Shown here in pieces: positions 1 through 7,652 of a stretch of DNA of 60,350 nt; within the stretch, counting starts at the first letter, position 1, and each line of letters begins with the position of its first letter. The notes beneath the pieces were generated by a model. The model searched no databases. It saw only the letters and a program-made list of their open reading frames with translations, and was not told the DNA's origin. This DNA comes from a bacterium. Lineage in GTDB: Bacteria; Zixibacteria; MSB-5A5; WJJR01. The stretch is from assembly GCA_035559435.1 (NCBI GenBank), contig DATMBC010000029.1, positions 1 to 60,350 on the forward strand, given 5' to 3'. The position numbers and the translations under genes are program-made.

Positions 1-52
1 CATCCCGCCGGTCGATTGCGCACGCCAACTCGCTGCAAATCAATAGATTACA

Positions 53-415
53 CTATTTCTGCTCAATGGATTCGCCCGGTCGCTCGACTTTGATCTTGCC
101 CTCGATCAGCTCAGAGAGGGCATACGAGGTCATCTTCAGCCGTTTCAGCTCGGCGGCCTCTTCCATGCCCCGTTCTTCCATGGCGACTTTCTTGGCGTTG
201 AGCTGACGGGCGCGGGCCGCCGCGATCAGGACGCCTTCGTAGCGGTTCTTGGCGTGCTGGCGCAGCCCTTCCAGGGAGATGAGCCGACCGTGCTTGCCCC
301 CGCGCAGGGTCATCCGGCCTTTTTCGACGCGCGGCTGCGCCGGGACAAATGTCTGCTCGTCGTGCCCGTCATCCATCGCATTGCGATCATTGGTGTCGAC
401 CATAGCCATTCCCAT
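53..415 (-). CDS. rpoZ: DNA-directed RNA polymerase omega subunit
   Basis: This is the small omega subunit that helps assemble and stabilise RNA polymerase by wrapping the beta-prime C-terminus. The product is about 120 residues. The family core is visible as NRYEGVLIAAARARQLN followed by an alternating Lys/Glu helix and a segment ending in ALSELIEGKI. I placed the start at the ATG at 415, because a GGAGGAAGG Shine-Dalgarno lies just upstream; the frame stays open further upstream, but those codons overlap gmk. The N-terminal extension before the core is acidic and not recognisable. It follows gmk by 25 bases, the usual gmk-rpoZ arrangement, so it is probably cotranscribed from the yicC promoter. 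In many genomes the next gene is coaBC. A CAT at positions 1-3 could be the start codon of such a gene on the minus strand, but nothing else of it is present. Confidence 0.93.
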   Translation of the reverse strand: MGMAMVDTNDRNAMDDGHDEQTFVPAQPRVEKGRMTLRGGKHGRLISLEGLRQHAKNRYEGVLIAAARARQLNAKKVAMEERGMEEAAELKRLKMTSYALSELIEGKIKVERPGESIEQK

Positions 416-440
416 TAATCCTTCCTCCGTGTGTGTGATT

Positions 441-1058
441 TCAAGCCGGCGATGTGGCGGCGGCCAGCGACGGGTGCCGTTCACGTCGCAACATTTCGGC
501 GCGGATCACCGCTTCGCAGTCGGCAATACAGTCCTTCAGGTCATCGTTGGTCACCAGATAGTCGTATTCACCGGCGCGGCTCAGTTCGGTCCGAGCGGTC
601 TCCAACCGCCGGGCAATGGCCTCCGGCGACTCGGATCGGCGGCCCTTCAAGCGACGCACAAGCGCGCTCATCGAAGTGGGCAACAGAAAGATGCTCACCA
701 CACCGGGCAGAGCGTGCCGCAGCGAAGCAGCCCCCTGGACATCGAGGTCGAAGAGCATGATCCGCTTCAGCCGTTGGGCCCGTTCGACGTTGGCGCGCGG
801 CGTGCCATACGACTTGTCATGCACCGTCGCCCACTCCACCAGTTGGCCCGCGTCCCTCATACGCGCAAACTGCTCCTCCGTCGCAAAAAAATAGTGTGTG
901 CCGTTGCGCTCGCCGGCGCGTTTGGCGCGGGTTGTGACCGACACCGAGTAGAGAAACTCGGGGTGCTTGCGGCGCAGGGCGTTGATGACGGTGGTCTTGC
1001 CGCCGCCCGACGGGGAGGAAATCACCACCATCATTGCGGTGCCCGTCCAGCGCCCCAT
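441..1058 (-). CDS. gmk: Guanylate kinase
   Basis: This enzyme phosphorylates GMP (or dGMP) to GDP with ATP, a cytosolic step in purine nucleotide synthesis. The 205-residue length is normal for the family. The P-loop is SSPSGGGKTTV near residue 14, followed by the GMP-binding region (SVTTRAKRAGERNGTHYFF) and a lid segment with EWATVHDKSYGTPR. The region LFDLDVQGA is the typical Walker-B-like strand. The start at 1058 is supported by a GGGGAGCGAGGAG stretch upstream; a start eight codons later (MMVVISSPS) is possible. It lies 25 bases behind yicC and 25 bases ahead of rpoZ in the same direction, a very common trio. Confidence 0.97.
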   Translation of the reverse strand: MGRWTGTAMMVVISSPSGGGKTTVINALRRKHPEFLYSVSVTTRAKRAGERNGTHYFFATEEQFARMRDAGQLVEWATVHDKSYGTPRANVERAQRLKRIMLFDLDVQGAASLRHALPGVVSIFLLPTSMSALVRRLKGRRSESPEAIARRLETARTELSRAGEYDYLVTNDDLKDCIADCEAVIRAEMLRRERHPSLAAATSPA

Positions 1059-1083
1059 GCTCCTCGCTCCCCGCGTCCGGCCC

Positions 1084-1974
1084 TTACTCGATGTTCTGCA
1101 CCTGCTCGCGGATGCGCTCCAGCTCTTCCTTCAACTGCACCGCGAGAGTCGAAATCTCCGCCGAGACCGACTTGGAGGCGATCGTGTTCGCCTCGCGGTT
1201 CATCTCCTGCAGGAGAAAATTGAGACGCCGTCCGGCGGCCTCGCCGGCTTCGAGCGTCTCGACGAAATGTTCGGTGTGCACCAGCAGCCGCACGCACTCT
1301 TCGGTGATATCGGCGCGATCGGCCAGGAAGGCGACCTCCTGGGCGATACGCTGTGGCTCGATTCCGGTCTGGCCGAGCAGTTCCTGAATGCGGGCATTGA
1401 GCCGGTCACGGATCGCCGCCGGCACTGCCGCGGCCAGTTGCTTCACCTGGCCGACACAGGACTCGATGATCGCCACCCGTTCGCGCAAATCGCGCGCCAG
1501 CGCTTCACCCTCGCGGCGACGCGCCGCCACCAGTTGGTCGAGGGCCGCGTTCAACGATTCGGTGAGCACCGACTCCACCGTGGCGTCGATCGTCTCCGCC
1601 TGTGTTCCCCACAGGTCGGGAATGCGCAACAAATCGCCGAGCCCAAGCGGGGCGAGCGATTTATGCCGCGCGCCGATACGCTGCAGTGTGTCGACATACC
1701 AATCGACCAGAGCATCGTTGGGCGCCTGATTCGGCGCGAAATCGACACGCTCCCAAGTCAGTTGGCCGAAGATCTTGCCACGGGAGAGCCGCTTGTCGAT
1801 GAGCGCCCGCAACGGGGACTCCATCCCCATCAGCCAGCGCGGCAGGCGCAGGGAGATTTCCAGGAAGCGGCTGTTGACCGAGGAGAGTTCAAAGACCGCG
1901 CGGTAGCCGTCGCGGACAACCTCACCGCGGCCAAAGCCGGTCATGCTCTCGATGTAAGCGCTCTTTCCCGCCAT
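1084..1974 (-). CDS. yicC: YicC family endoribonuclease-type protein
   Basis: The 296-residue protein starts MAGKSAYIESMTGFGRGE; the MTGFGR box is the hallmark of the YicC N-terminal domain. The C-terminal DUF1732 part is recognisable from EVAFLADRADITEECVRL and from NFLLQEMNREANTIASKS near the end. Members of this family from E. coli and Bacillus have been reported to affect RNA stability and to act as endoribonucleases, so a role in RNA turnover is the best guess. It is the first gene of yicC-gmk-rpoZ, an order shared by many bacteria. A promoter candidate lies just upstream (TTGACT, 17 bases, GATTAT). No strong Shine-Dalgarno is seen before the chosen ATG. Confidence 0.92.
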   Translation of the reverse strand: MAGKSAYIESMTGFGRGEVVRDGYRAVFELSSVNSRFLEISLRLPRWLMGMESPLRALIDKRLSRGKIFGQLTWERVDFAPNQAPNDALVDWYVDTLQRIGARHKSLAPLGLGDLLRIPDLWGTQAETIDATVESVLTESLNAALDQLVAARRREGEALARDLRERVAIIESCVGQVKQLAAAVPAAIRDRLNARIQELLGQTGIEPQRIAQEVAFLADRADITEECVRLLVHTEHFVETLEAGEAAGRRLNFLLQEMNREANTIASKSVSAEISTLAVQLKEELERIREQVQNIE

Positions 1975-1987
1975 AATAGAAACGCCT

Positions 1988-2016
1988 ATAATCCGCTATT
2001 CCCGGCTGGAAGTCAA
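1988..2016 (-). promoter_or_regulatory. Candidate sigma-70-type promoter of yicC-gmk-rpoZ
   Basis: Reading the minus strand, TTGACT (2016-2011) is followed by a 17-base spacer and GATTAT (1993-1988), about 14 bases before the yicC start codon. The -35 box matches 5 of 6 consensus bases and the -10 box 4 of 6. It lies in the divergent gap between yicC and the RqcH gene. This is a by-eye match only. Confidence 0.4.
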
Positions 2017-2056
2017 TGGATTATCCGGCGGGCGGGAGAGCCAAGGCATTGGGGCA

Positions 2057-3790
2057 ATGAAAGTTATCGGCTGGCAATTGGTGCGCTTGGCCCGCGAGGC
2101 GCAAGAATACGTTGTGGGGTGCCAGATCGAGCAGATCCGTCGACGCCCGGATCGGGCGCGGATCGGTCTGGTCGCGGGGTCGTCGCGCGGAAAGTTCCAC
2201 ATCGTCATCGGCGTTCGCGGCGAAGCGGCGGCGCTCTATTGGTCGCAAGCCAAATCGCGCATCGCCGACTGGCAACTCTACGAACGCACCGAAGCATTCA
2301 ACCGTCTGCGCTCCGCGCGTCTGACCGCCGTGGGCATCGCCGCCAATGATCGGATCCTGCGCTTCGAGTTCGACAAACCCGGCGAGGCGCCGGAGGAGGA
2401 CCGTCGTTACTCGTTGGTCGCCGCCTGGACAGGGAGCGCGGCCAACTTGTGGCTGATCGATCCGACGGATGAGACCATCCTGGAATCGCTGCACCCCGAC
2501 GCCGATGCCGAGGACCGCGGACGGCGACGCGCGTTGAGTCTTCCCGCGCCTCCCGATCTGGCCGATTGGCGGACGCTGACGCGGGCGGACTACAAGAGAC
2601 TGCGCCAGTCCGACCAGACGCTTGACCTCGGCGACTTTCTGCGGCGGCGTTTCTGGGGGATCGATAGCGGCTTGGCACGACAGATCGAGGAACGCGTCGG
2701 TGCGACATCACCATCGGAGACGGCCGGCGAACATTCGGCGTTGCGTGACTGGGAGGAGTTCCAGGCATTGCGGGAAGTCGCGGGAGCGGCGATTGATCCG
2801 GCCACTCCGCTTTTGATGACCGGCGTCGGTTACGATCCATCGGACATTCGACTGGCGGGCCCTGCCGCCACGGGAACGGCGTCGCTGGCCGAACTTCTGG
2901 TCGCCTGTGACCGTGCGCGCGCCGCCGGGGCGACGGATTCGGGGCCGCTGGCGCACATCGCCGGCGCCCTGCGCGATCTGCTGCGCAAAAACGAGCGCCG
3001 TCTGGCCTCGCTGGCGCGGACCGAGGCGGAGGGGGCGCGCGCCGACGAATACAAGCGTCTGGCCGACCTGCTGTCGGCCCATCGTGCCGACCTGCGCAAG
3101 GGGATGGCGGGAATCGACGTGCCGGACTGGCAGCGTGGGTCAACGATCACCATCCCGCTCAATGCGGCGCGTTCGCCGCAACAGAACATCGACGACTACT
3201 ACCGCAAGGCGCGCAAGGCGGCCGACGCGGTGTCCGCGGCGCGCAATGAACGTCCGCATCTGGCGCGTGACCTGGAACGGCTGCGCGCGGCGCTGGCGCG
3301 GATCGATGCCGGACTGGTGGAGGGTGACGCGCTGCGTGAGATCGCCGTGGCCTTTGGTATCGACCCGGAGGTGCCGGCGACGGGGCGTCGTCCGGCGCCG
3401 CGTCTGCCTTATCGTGAGTTCATAATCGGGCGCGACCGCCTGTTGGTGGGACGTTCCTCGCGCGACAACGATGAATTGACGCTGCGCCATGCCCGCCCGC
3501 AGGACCTGTTCTTCCATGTGCATGGCTCGCCGGGATCGCATGTGATCCTGCGCCGTGAGAACCGGGAGACGCCGGTGGACAAAGACACGATCACTCTGGC
3601 CGCGCAGGTGGCGGCCTACTTCAGCAAGTCAAAGCATGCGGGGCTGGTCCCGGTGGTGTACACCGAGGCCCGGTATGTGCGCAAGCCGCGCAAGGCCCCG
3701 GCGGGCACGGTGAGCGTCGAACGCGAAAAATCCATCATGGTCCGTCCCCTGCCGCCCCCGGGTTACCACGACAAGAAGACCCCGGATTAG
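2057..3790 (+). CDS. rqcH: RqcH/NFACT family ribosome quality control protein
   Basis: The 577-residue protein has the NFACT architecture: an NFACT-N domain from residue 1 to about 180, a central helical and coiled-coil part, and a C-terminal NFACT-R (DUF814) domain at about 455-570 with VHGSPGSHVILRR and YTEARYVRKPRKAPAGTV. In Bacillus, RqcH binds stalled 50S subunits with peptidyl-tRNA and recruits tRNA-Ala to add alanine tails; its Asp97-Arg98 pair is essential. Here Asp98-Arg99 stands at the matching place (ANDRILRFEF), so an active elongator is likely. Older names are fibronectin-binding protein A or DUF814 protein. The gene is divergent from yicC. GGGGCA just before the ATG is a plausible ribosome site. 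No RqcP/Hsp15 gene is next to it. Confidence 0.93.
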   Translation: MKVIGWQLVRLAREAQEYVVGCQIEQIRRRPDRARIGLVAGSSRGKFHIVIGVRGEAAALYWSQAKSRIADWQLYERTEAFNRLRSARLTAVGIAANDRILRFEFDKPGEAPEEDRRYSLVAAWTGSAANLWLIDPTDETILESLHPDADAEDRGRRRALSLPAPPDLADWRTLTRADYKRLRQSDQTLDLGDFLRRRFWGIDSGLARQIEERVGATSPSETAGEHSALRDWEEFQALREVAGAAIDPATPLLMTGVGYDPSDIRLAGPAATGTASLAELLVACDRARAAGATDSGPLAHIAGALRDLLRKNERRLASLARTEAEGARADEYKRLADLLSAHRADLRKGMAGIDVPDWQRGSTITIPLNAARSPQQNIDDYYRKARKAADAVSAARNERPHLARDLERLRAALARIDAGLVEGDALREIAVAFGIDPEVPATGRRPAPRLPYREFIIGRDRLLVGRSSRDNDELTLRHARPQDLFFHVHGSPGSHVILRRENRETPVDKDTITLAAQVAAYFSKSKHAGLVPVVYTEARYVRKPRKAPAGTVSVEREKSIMVRPLPPPGYHDKKTPD

Positions 3791-3863
3791 GGCCGGGCCG
3801 TGTGGCGCCAAAACGGGTTTTGAGTGTATATTAGGAGGCGTGACCGTCCGACCCAACCTGCCC

Positions 3864-4232
3864 ATGAAGATCAAACTCGCCATTGTGACCGTACTCATCC
3901 TCGCCGCCGTCGGCGTGGTCTGGATGTACCAGTCCGGCCAGCTGGGCGTTGTCGATCCACAAAACCGCAAGGTCGAACAACCGATCGACGAGGCCACTTT
4001 TGTGAAGGCCTATGTCGAACTCGCCACCCTGGCCGAGACGATGGCGATCGGCACGCCTGAGTACGAGCGCGAGAAGGCGCGCGTGCTGGAGGGACTGGGG
4101 GTCACCCCGGAGGCGGTCGAAAAGCAATTGGCCTCCTACAACAATCGCCCCGACCTGTGGCATCCGATCTGGGAGAAGATCCAGACCGAATTACAAAAAC
4201 GAGCCGGGACCTCCGGTTCATCGGGCGGGTGA
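3864..4232 (+). CDS. Small single-pass membrane protein of unknown function
   Basis: I do not recognise this family. From the ATG at 3864 the product is 122 residues. It begins with two lysines and a hydrophobic segment of about 17 residues (LAIVTVLILAAVGVVWM), then a soluble, charged, mainly helical part rich in Glu and Lys. This looks like an inner-membrane anchor with a periplasmic helical domain. An in-frame GTG at 3840 is an alternative start, but the AGGAGG before it ends only one base from the GTG, which is too close. A -10-like TATATT at 3827-3832 suggests transcription could begin around 3839, giving a short leader before the ATG. A candidate terminator follows at 4253-4284. Confidence 0.6.
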   Translation: MKIKLAIVTVLILAAVGVVWMYQSGQLGVVDPQNRKVEQPIDEATFVKAYVELATLAETMAIGTPEYEREKARVLEGLGVTPEAVEKQLASYNNRPDLWHPIWEKIQTELQKRAGTSGSSGG

Positions 4233-4252
4233 GAACGGCAAGCCGCTGTCCG

Positions 4253-4286
4253 ACGCCGCCAGGCGGAATTCGCTGGCGGCGTTTGA
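4253..4286 (+). terminator. Candidate intrinsic terminator
   Basis: A perfect 10-base inverted repeat (ACGCCGCCAG at 4253-4262, CTGGCGGCGT at 4273-4282) closes a 10-base loop and is followed by TTT. It lies 20 bases after the stop of the small membrane protein. The T tract is short, so efficiency is uncertain. Confidence 0.5.
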
Positions 4287-4332
4287 TCTTGGCCGATCCA
4301 CTGCCATCGTCACGAATTAATTCGCGAGATGA

Positions 4333-4362
4333 TTGACAGCCACAAGACGCCCTTCCTTACTT
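4333..4362 (+). promoter_or_regulatory. Weak promoter candidate before the MoaD-BNR pair
   Basis: A perfect -35 hexamer TTGACA (4333-4338) is followed after 18 bases by TTACTT (4357-4362), a poor -10 box. It lies between the terminator hairpin and the MoaD-like start at 4428, where a new transcript would be expected. Support is weak. Confidence 0.25.
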
Positions 4363-4427
4363 GGCAACCAGTAGTCTGACCCGTTGGGCACGCGGATTCT
4401 CCGAGCACCCGGAGGGGGAACGAAAAC

Positions 4428-4703
4428 ATGACAATTATTATCCGCATCCCCGGACCATTGCGCGAGACATGCGGCGGCGCGTCCGAGGTGCCGGTGCCGG
4501 CTGCGACCATCGCGGCGGCTCTCAACGAAATCGAACGGCAGCATCCGTTGTTGTATCGCGGCGTTTGCGACGAGACCGGTCGGGTGCGTCGTCACATCAA
4601 CCTGTTCATCAACAAGTCACTGGTGCGTGGCCCGCAGGGGCTGACAACACAACTGTCGCCGGGGGATGTGATTACGATCATGCCCGCGGTTTCGGGAGGT
4701 TGA
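4428..4703 (+). CDS. MoaD/ThiS family ubiquitin-like sulfur carrier protein
   Basis: The 91-residue product has the beta-grasp pattern of MoaD and ThiS: a first strand TIIIRIPGPLRE, a helix with TIAAALNEIERQHP, the segment HINLFINKSLV, and the end LSPGDVITIMPAVSGG. The final Gly-Gly is the feature that is adenylylated and thiocarboxylated in sulfur carriers, so the end appears functional. GGAGGGGG upstream of the ATG at 4428 is a good ribosome site. No MoaE, MoaB, ThiG or ThiF gene is nearby. Instead the stop codon is 2 bases from the start of an Asp-box propeller protein, so the two are almost certainly coexpressed. Its target pathway cannot be told from sequence; a molybdopterin role is one option, a different sulfur-transfer or conjugation role another. 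Confidence 0.88.
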   Translation: MTIIIRIPGPLRETCGGASEVPVPAATIAAALNEIERQHPLLYRGVCDETGRVRRHINLFINKSLVRGPQGLTTQLSPGDVITIMPAVSGG

Positions 4704-4705
4704 GC

Positions 4706-5797
4706 ATGCCGGAACGTGTGATTCTCTGCCTGGGAACCAAGAAGGGATTGTTCGTGGCCGAGGCGGCCAAGACCCGTCGCCGCTTCGAATTACGGGGGCC
4801 GTTCGGACCGGGCGTCTCGGTCAATGCGGCGTTGGTCGACCGCCGCGGCAAGCCGCGTATTTATGCCTCAAGCTGCAATCCGTTTTTCGGGATGAAGGTC
4901 CTGCGCTCAACCGATCTGGGCAAATCGTTCAAGGAGACCAAGTCGGCGCCGAGTTTTCCAAAGGACGATGGGCGCGCGCTGGCCAACATCTGGTCGCTGG
5001 AAGCGGGGCATGACACGAAGGACCTGTGGTGCGGCGTTGAGCCGGCGGCGCTGTTCCACAGCGACGACGGCGGCGATTCCTGGGAGATGGTGCCGGGGAT
5101 CAGCAACCATGAGCACGCGCGCCAGTGGCAACCCGGCGGCGGCGGGCTTTGCATGCACACCATCCTGATGGATGGCGAGCGCATCCATCTCGGCATTTCG
5201 ACCGGCGGGCATTACCTCAGCGAGGACCGCGGCCAGAGCTTTCGTCCGGCCAACAACGGCATCGGCGCCGGATTTGTCCCCGATCCGTTCCCGGAATGGG
5301 GGCAGTGCGTCCACAAAATCGCGGGACATCCGGACGCGCCGGGGCGATTCTATCTGCAAAATCACGGCGGCTGGGACGAGCGCCCGGGGATTGGCGTGCT
5401 GCGCAGCGACGACCACGGCCACACCTGGCGGTCGATCAGCAAGGGACTGCCATCGGATTTCGGATTTCCCATCGTCGTGCATCCCCACAATCCCGAGGTC
5501 GTCTATGTCGTGCCGCTGGTTCCAATGACGCGAACCTGCCCCGACGGCTCCCCCGCGGTCTGGCGCAGCGAAAACGGCGGCGACTCCTGGAAGCGACTGG
5601 CTAAGGGATTTCCCAGGAAGGACTCCTACTTCACCGTCCTGCGTGACGCGCTCGACATCGATGACCTGAAGTCTCCGGCGCTCTACCTGGGCACGACGAC
5701 CGGACAATTGTGGATGGGACGCGAGGGCGGCGAGGAATGGACATGTCTCTTCGATTCGCTGCCGCCGATCCACTGTGTTAAAGTCGCGGTTGTGTAA
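4706..5797 (+). CDS. Asp-box (BNR) repeat beta-propeller, sialidase-fold protein
   Basis: The 363-residue protein contains repeated Asp-box motifs of the form S-x-D-x-G-x-x-W/F: STDLGKSF, SDDGGDSW, SEDRGQSF, SDDHGHTW and SENGGDSW. These mark the turns of a sialidase/BNR-type beta-propeller. It starts MPERVILCLGTKKGLF, with no signal peptide, so it is probably cytoplasmic. I see no clear sialidase catalytic set (FRIP motif, arginine triad), so a sugar-hydrolase function should not be assumed. It begins 2 bases after the stop of the MoaD/ThiS-like gene, which implies a shared task. The ATG at 4706 is preceded by GGGAGG inside the end of the upstream gene. Confidence 0.85.
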   Translation: MPERVILCLGTKKGLFVAEAAKTRRRFELRGPFGPGVSVNAALVDRRGKPRIYASSCNPFFGMKVLRSTDLGKSFKETKSAPSFPKDDGRALANIWSLEAGHDTKDLWCGVEPAALFHSDDGGDSWEMVPGISNHEHARQWQPGGGGLCMHTILMDGERIHLGISTGGHYLSEDRGQSFRPANNGIGAGFVPDPFPEWGQCVHKIAGHPDAPGRFYLQNHGGWDERPGIGVLRSDDHGHTWRSISKGLPSDFGFPIVVHPHNPEVVYVVPLVPMTRTCPDGSPAVWRSENGGDSWKRLAKGFPRKDSYFTVLRDALDIDDLKSPALYLGTTTGQLWMGREGGEEWTCLFDSLPPIHCVKVAVV

Positions 5798-5835
5798 TCC
5801 CCGCAAGATCGACTCTGCATTCCTCACTTCCCATG

Positions 5836-5980
5836 CGGGGGAGAGGGCTGGGGTGAGGGGGCGATCCTGCCGCACACATCAGCCCCCTACCCTAACCCTT
5901 TCCCCTGAAAGGGGAGAGGGACTACACATTAGTCAACCGCACTGCAAGCGCGCTGCGCTGCCTACTCTCCCCCATGGGGC
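5836..5980. repeat. Intergenic CCCTxxCCCT/GGGAGAGG inverted repeat element
   Basis: The gap between two convergent operons holds a G-run/C-run element. GGGGGAGAGGGCTGGGGTGAG starts at about 5837, and its near inverted copy, CCCCCTACCCTAACCCTTTC, starts at about 5883, followed by a small CCCCT-GAA-AGGGG hairpin. A third fragment, CTCTCCCCCATGGGGCGA at about 5964, is again an inverted copy of the left end. Similar C/G-rich intergenic palindromes occur in multiple copies in many bacterial genomes. It may act as a bidirectional terminator here, but no T tract is seen. Confidence 0.6.
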
Positions 5981-5993
5981 GACGGGATCGCAG

Positions 5994-6413
5994 TCATTCC
6001 AAAACGAAGGCGGCGACGGTATGAACCAGCGGTGGTTCTTTGCCGGGGGCGGCGGCGCTGATGGAGATCGTGTCGAAGCGAAAGCTTTTGTGTGCGCAGT
6101 TGTGTTCGGCGAGATAGCACTCGGCCGCGCGGGCGATGGCGGCCTGTTTGCGGGGCGTGATCCAGGTGATGGGGTCGCCGTAGTGGGCGGTCCGGGCGGT
6201 CTTCACCTCTACGAACACGAGGCAGTCGCCGTCTTCGGCGATGATGTCCAACTCATTGCGAACGCCGGGCGCGCGCCAGTTGCGAGCGATGATAAGGTAG
6301 CCGCGCGCGACCAGATAGTCGGCAGCGCGCTGTTCACCGCGCCGCGCCAACCGTTGACGCGGGGTGGGATGCCTGGGCTTGGGGATCTTGCGCGGTGTCT
6401 TGCGACCGACCAT
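5994..6413 (-). CDS. yraN: YraN family (UPF0102) nuclease-like protein
   Basis: The product of about 139 residues carries the restriction-endonuclease-like core of UPF0102: an N-terminal helix with RGEQRAADYLVARGY, the strand ARNWRAPGVRNELDIIAEDG, and the VFVEVKTAR box that supplies the E-x-K residues of the fold. The biochemical role is not settled; a Holliday-junction-resolvase-like or nuclease function is inferred from the fold. I chose the ATG at 6413, whose A is also the last base of the rnhB stop codon (TGATG), giving translational coupling. A start nine codons earlier, at 6440, is also open. It is the last gene of the ffh operon, directly behind rnhB, a common pairing. Confidence 0.9.
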   Translation of the reverse strand: MVGRKTPRKIPKPRHPTPRQRLARRGEQRAADYLVARGYLIIARNWRAPGVRNELDIIAEDGDCLVFVEVKTARTAHYGDPITWITPRKQAAIARAAECYLAEHNCAHKSFRFDTISISAAAPGKEPPLVHTVAAFVLE

Positions 6414-7078
6414 CACAGTTCGAGGGAGTTTTGCCGCCACTCGCGCACCGGCGCGAAACTGCGGCGGTGGATGGGCGATGGACCGAGACGCTCCAGCGCC
6501 TCCTGGTGTTCCGGCGTGGCATATCCCTTGTGATGCGCGAAACCGTAGCCGGGGTATGTCTGGTCGTATTCCTCCATCATGCGGTCGCGGATTTCCTTGG
6601 CGAGGATCGACGCCGCGCCGATGGTGATGCTGGCGCTGTCGCCGCGGACGATGGCGCGTTGCGGACAGGCCAGATCGGGGATGAGCGCCTTGCCGTCGAC
6701 CAGCACGGCCTCAGGCGGCATGGCCAGTTGTTCGATGGCGCGCCGCATGGCCAGAAAGGTAGCGTTGAGGATGTTGATCCGGTCGATTTCGGCCGGCGCG
6801 ACCAGCCCCACGCCCCAAGTCAACGCCTGCGCGGCAATCGACGGGAAGAGGGTGAGACGTTCGGCCTGTGTGAGCGTCTTGGAGTCGTGAACACCGGGAT
6901 CGTTGAAGCGTTCGCTGAGAATCACGGCGACGGCGATGACCGGACCCGCCAGGGGGCCGCGTCCGACTTCATCGACACCGGCCACCAGGCGCAATCCGCT
7001 CTCCCAGAACCGCCGTTCATGGAGCCAACGGTCGAGGGCATCGCCGTTGGCTTTTGATCCGCGCGCCACGCGTCGCAT
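6413..7078 (-). CDS. rnhB: Ribonuclease HII
   Basis: This 221-residue enzyme cleaves the RNA strand of RNA-DNA hybrids and removes single ribonucleotides from DNA. The catalytic Asp-Glu pair sits in the conserved box VAGVDEVGRGPLAGPV near residue 40. The next Asp is in VLVDGKALI, and the late catalytic region is in ASITIGAASILAKEIRD. The C-terminus has the expected YPGYGFAHHKGYATPEH segment. It is preceded by the SRPBCC gene (15 bases) and overlaps yraN by one base. In many operons rnhB follows rplS directly; here the SRPBCC gene is inserted between them. Confidence 0.96.
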   Translation of the reverse strand: MRRVARGSKANGDALDRWLHERRFWESGLRLVAGVDEVGRGPLAGPVIAVAVILSERFNDPGVHDSKTLTQAERLTLFPSIAAQALTWGVGLVAPAEIDRINILNATFLAMRRAIEQLAMPPEAVLVDGKALIPDLACPQRAIVRGDSASITIGAASILAKEIRDRMMEEYDQTYPGYGFAHHKGYATPEHQEALERLGPSPIHRRSFAPVREWRQNSLEL

Positions 7079-7093
7079 GGGAGTTGCCGTTCG

Positions 7094-7651
7094 CTACTGC
7101 GCCGATGAAACTTTCCTGCGATAGTCCCCCGATTCCACGTACGGCTTGAAGCGTTCGATCAGGAAGTGATGCCAGACACGATCGACGATGTCGGGAATCT
7201 CCGGCTCGATCTGTCCGGTGGCGTTCACCGTCAGCGTGAGCAGCGTGCTGTCGCTGCCCCGCGCCGTGAACTCCAGCGTATGCACCATGACGATGGCGCG
7301 TCCGGTCAGGCCCAGAGGCCCTTCAAAGCGCAGGAGCCGTCCGCGCCACGCGGTGATTACAGTCGCATGCAACGCGCCGTTGCCGGAATCGTCAAAGATC
7401 TCATAGAATCCGCCCCCGGCTTTGGGCTCGATGTAGAGCGCCTTGGGATGCTCGGCGATGGAGTGATCCCACCAGTCGCGGATGTCGCCGGTGAACGCGT
7501 CGAAGACCGCCACCGGCGATGCCGGCAGCGTCAGTTGGTGCGTGACGACAAATCCCGTGGGCGCCAGCGGCGCGACCGCACCCTGTCCTACCCGAAACGG
7601 CAACGCCGTCAGAAACGCCGCGACCGCGGCCACGCGCAGGAGGCGTGTCAC
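7094..7651 (-). CDS. Exported SRPBCC (START-like) domain protein
   Basis: The 185-residue protein begins with a signal peptide (TRLLRVAAVAAFLTALPF) and continues with an SRPBCC-type pattern: VTHQLTLPASPVAVFDAFTG, WWDHSIAEHPKALYIEPKAGGGFYE, and a later strand in which the field is scaled and returned (VMVHTLEFT). Such domains bind hydrophobic ligands in a deep pocket; AHSA1-like members are the nearest type. The substrate is unknown. The start is a GTG at 7651, separated from the rplS stop by one base, so it is embedded in the translation operon and probably translated by coupling. An exported ligand-binding protein is out of place among ribosome genes, and I do not know of a functional reason. 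Confidence 0.8.
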   Translation of the reverse strand: MTRLLRVAAVAAFLTALPFRVGQGAVAPLAPTGFVVTHQLTLPASPVAVFDAFTGDIRDWWDHSIAEHPKALYIEPKAGGGFYEIFDDSGNGALHATVITAWRGRLLRFEGPLGLTGRAIVMVHTLEFTARGSDSTLLTLTVNATGQIEPEIPDIVDRVWHHFLIERFKPYVESGDYRRKVSSAQ

Positions 7652-7652
7652 G

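Noticed and set aside
1-3. Possible start codon of coaBC on the minus strand
   Set aside because: Only the start codon would be inside the window; gene order makes it plausible but nothing can be read.
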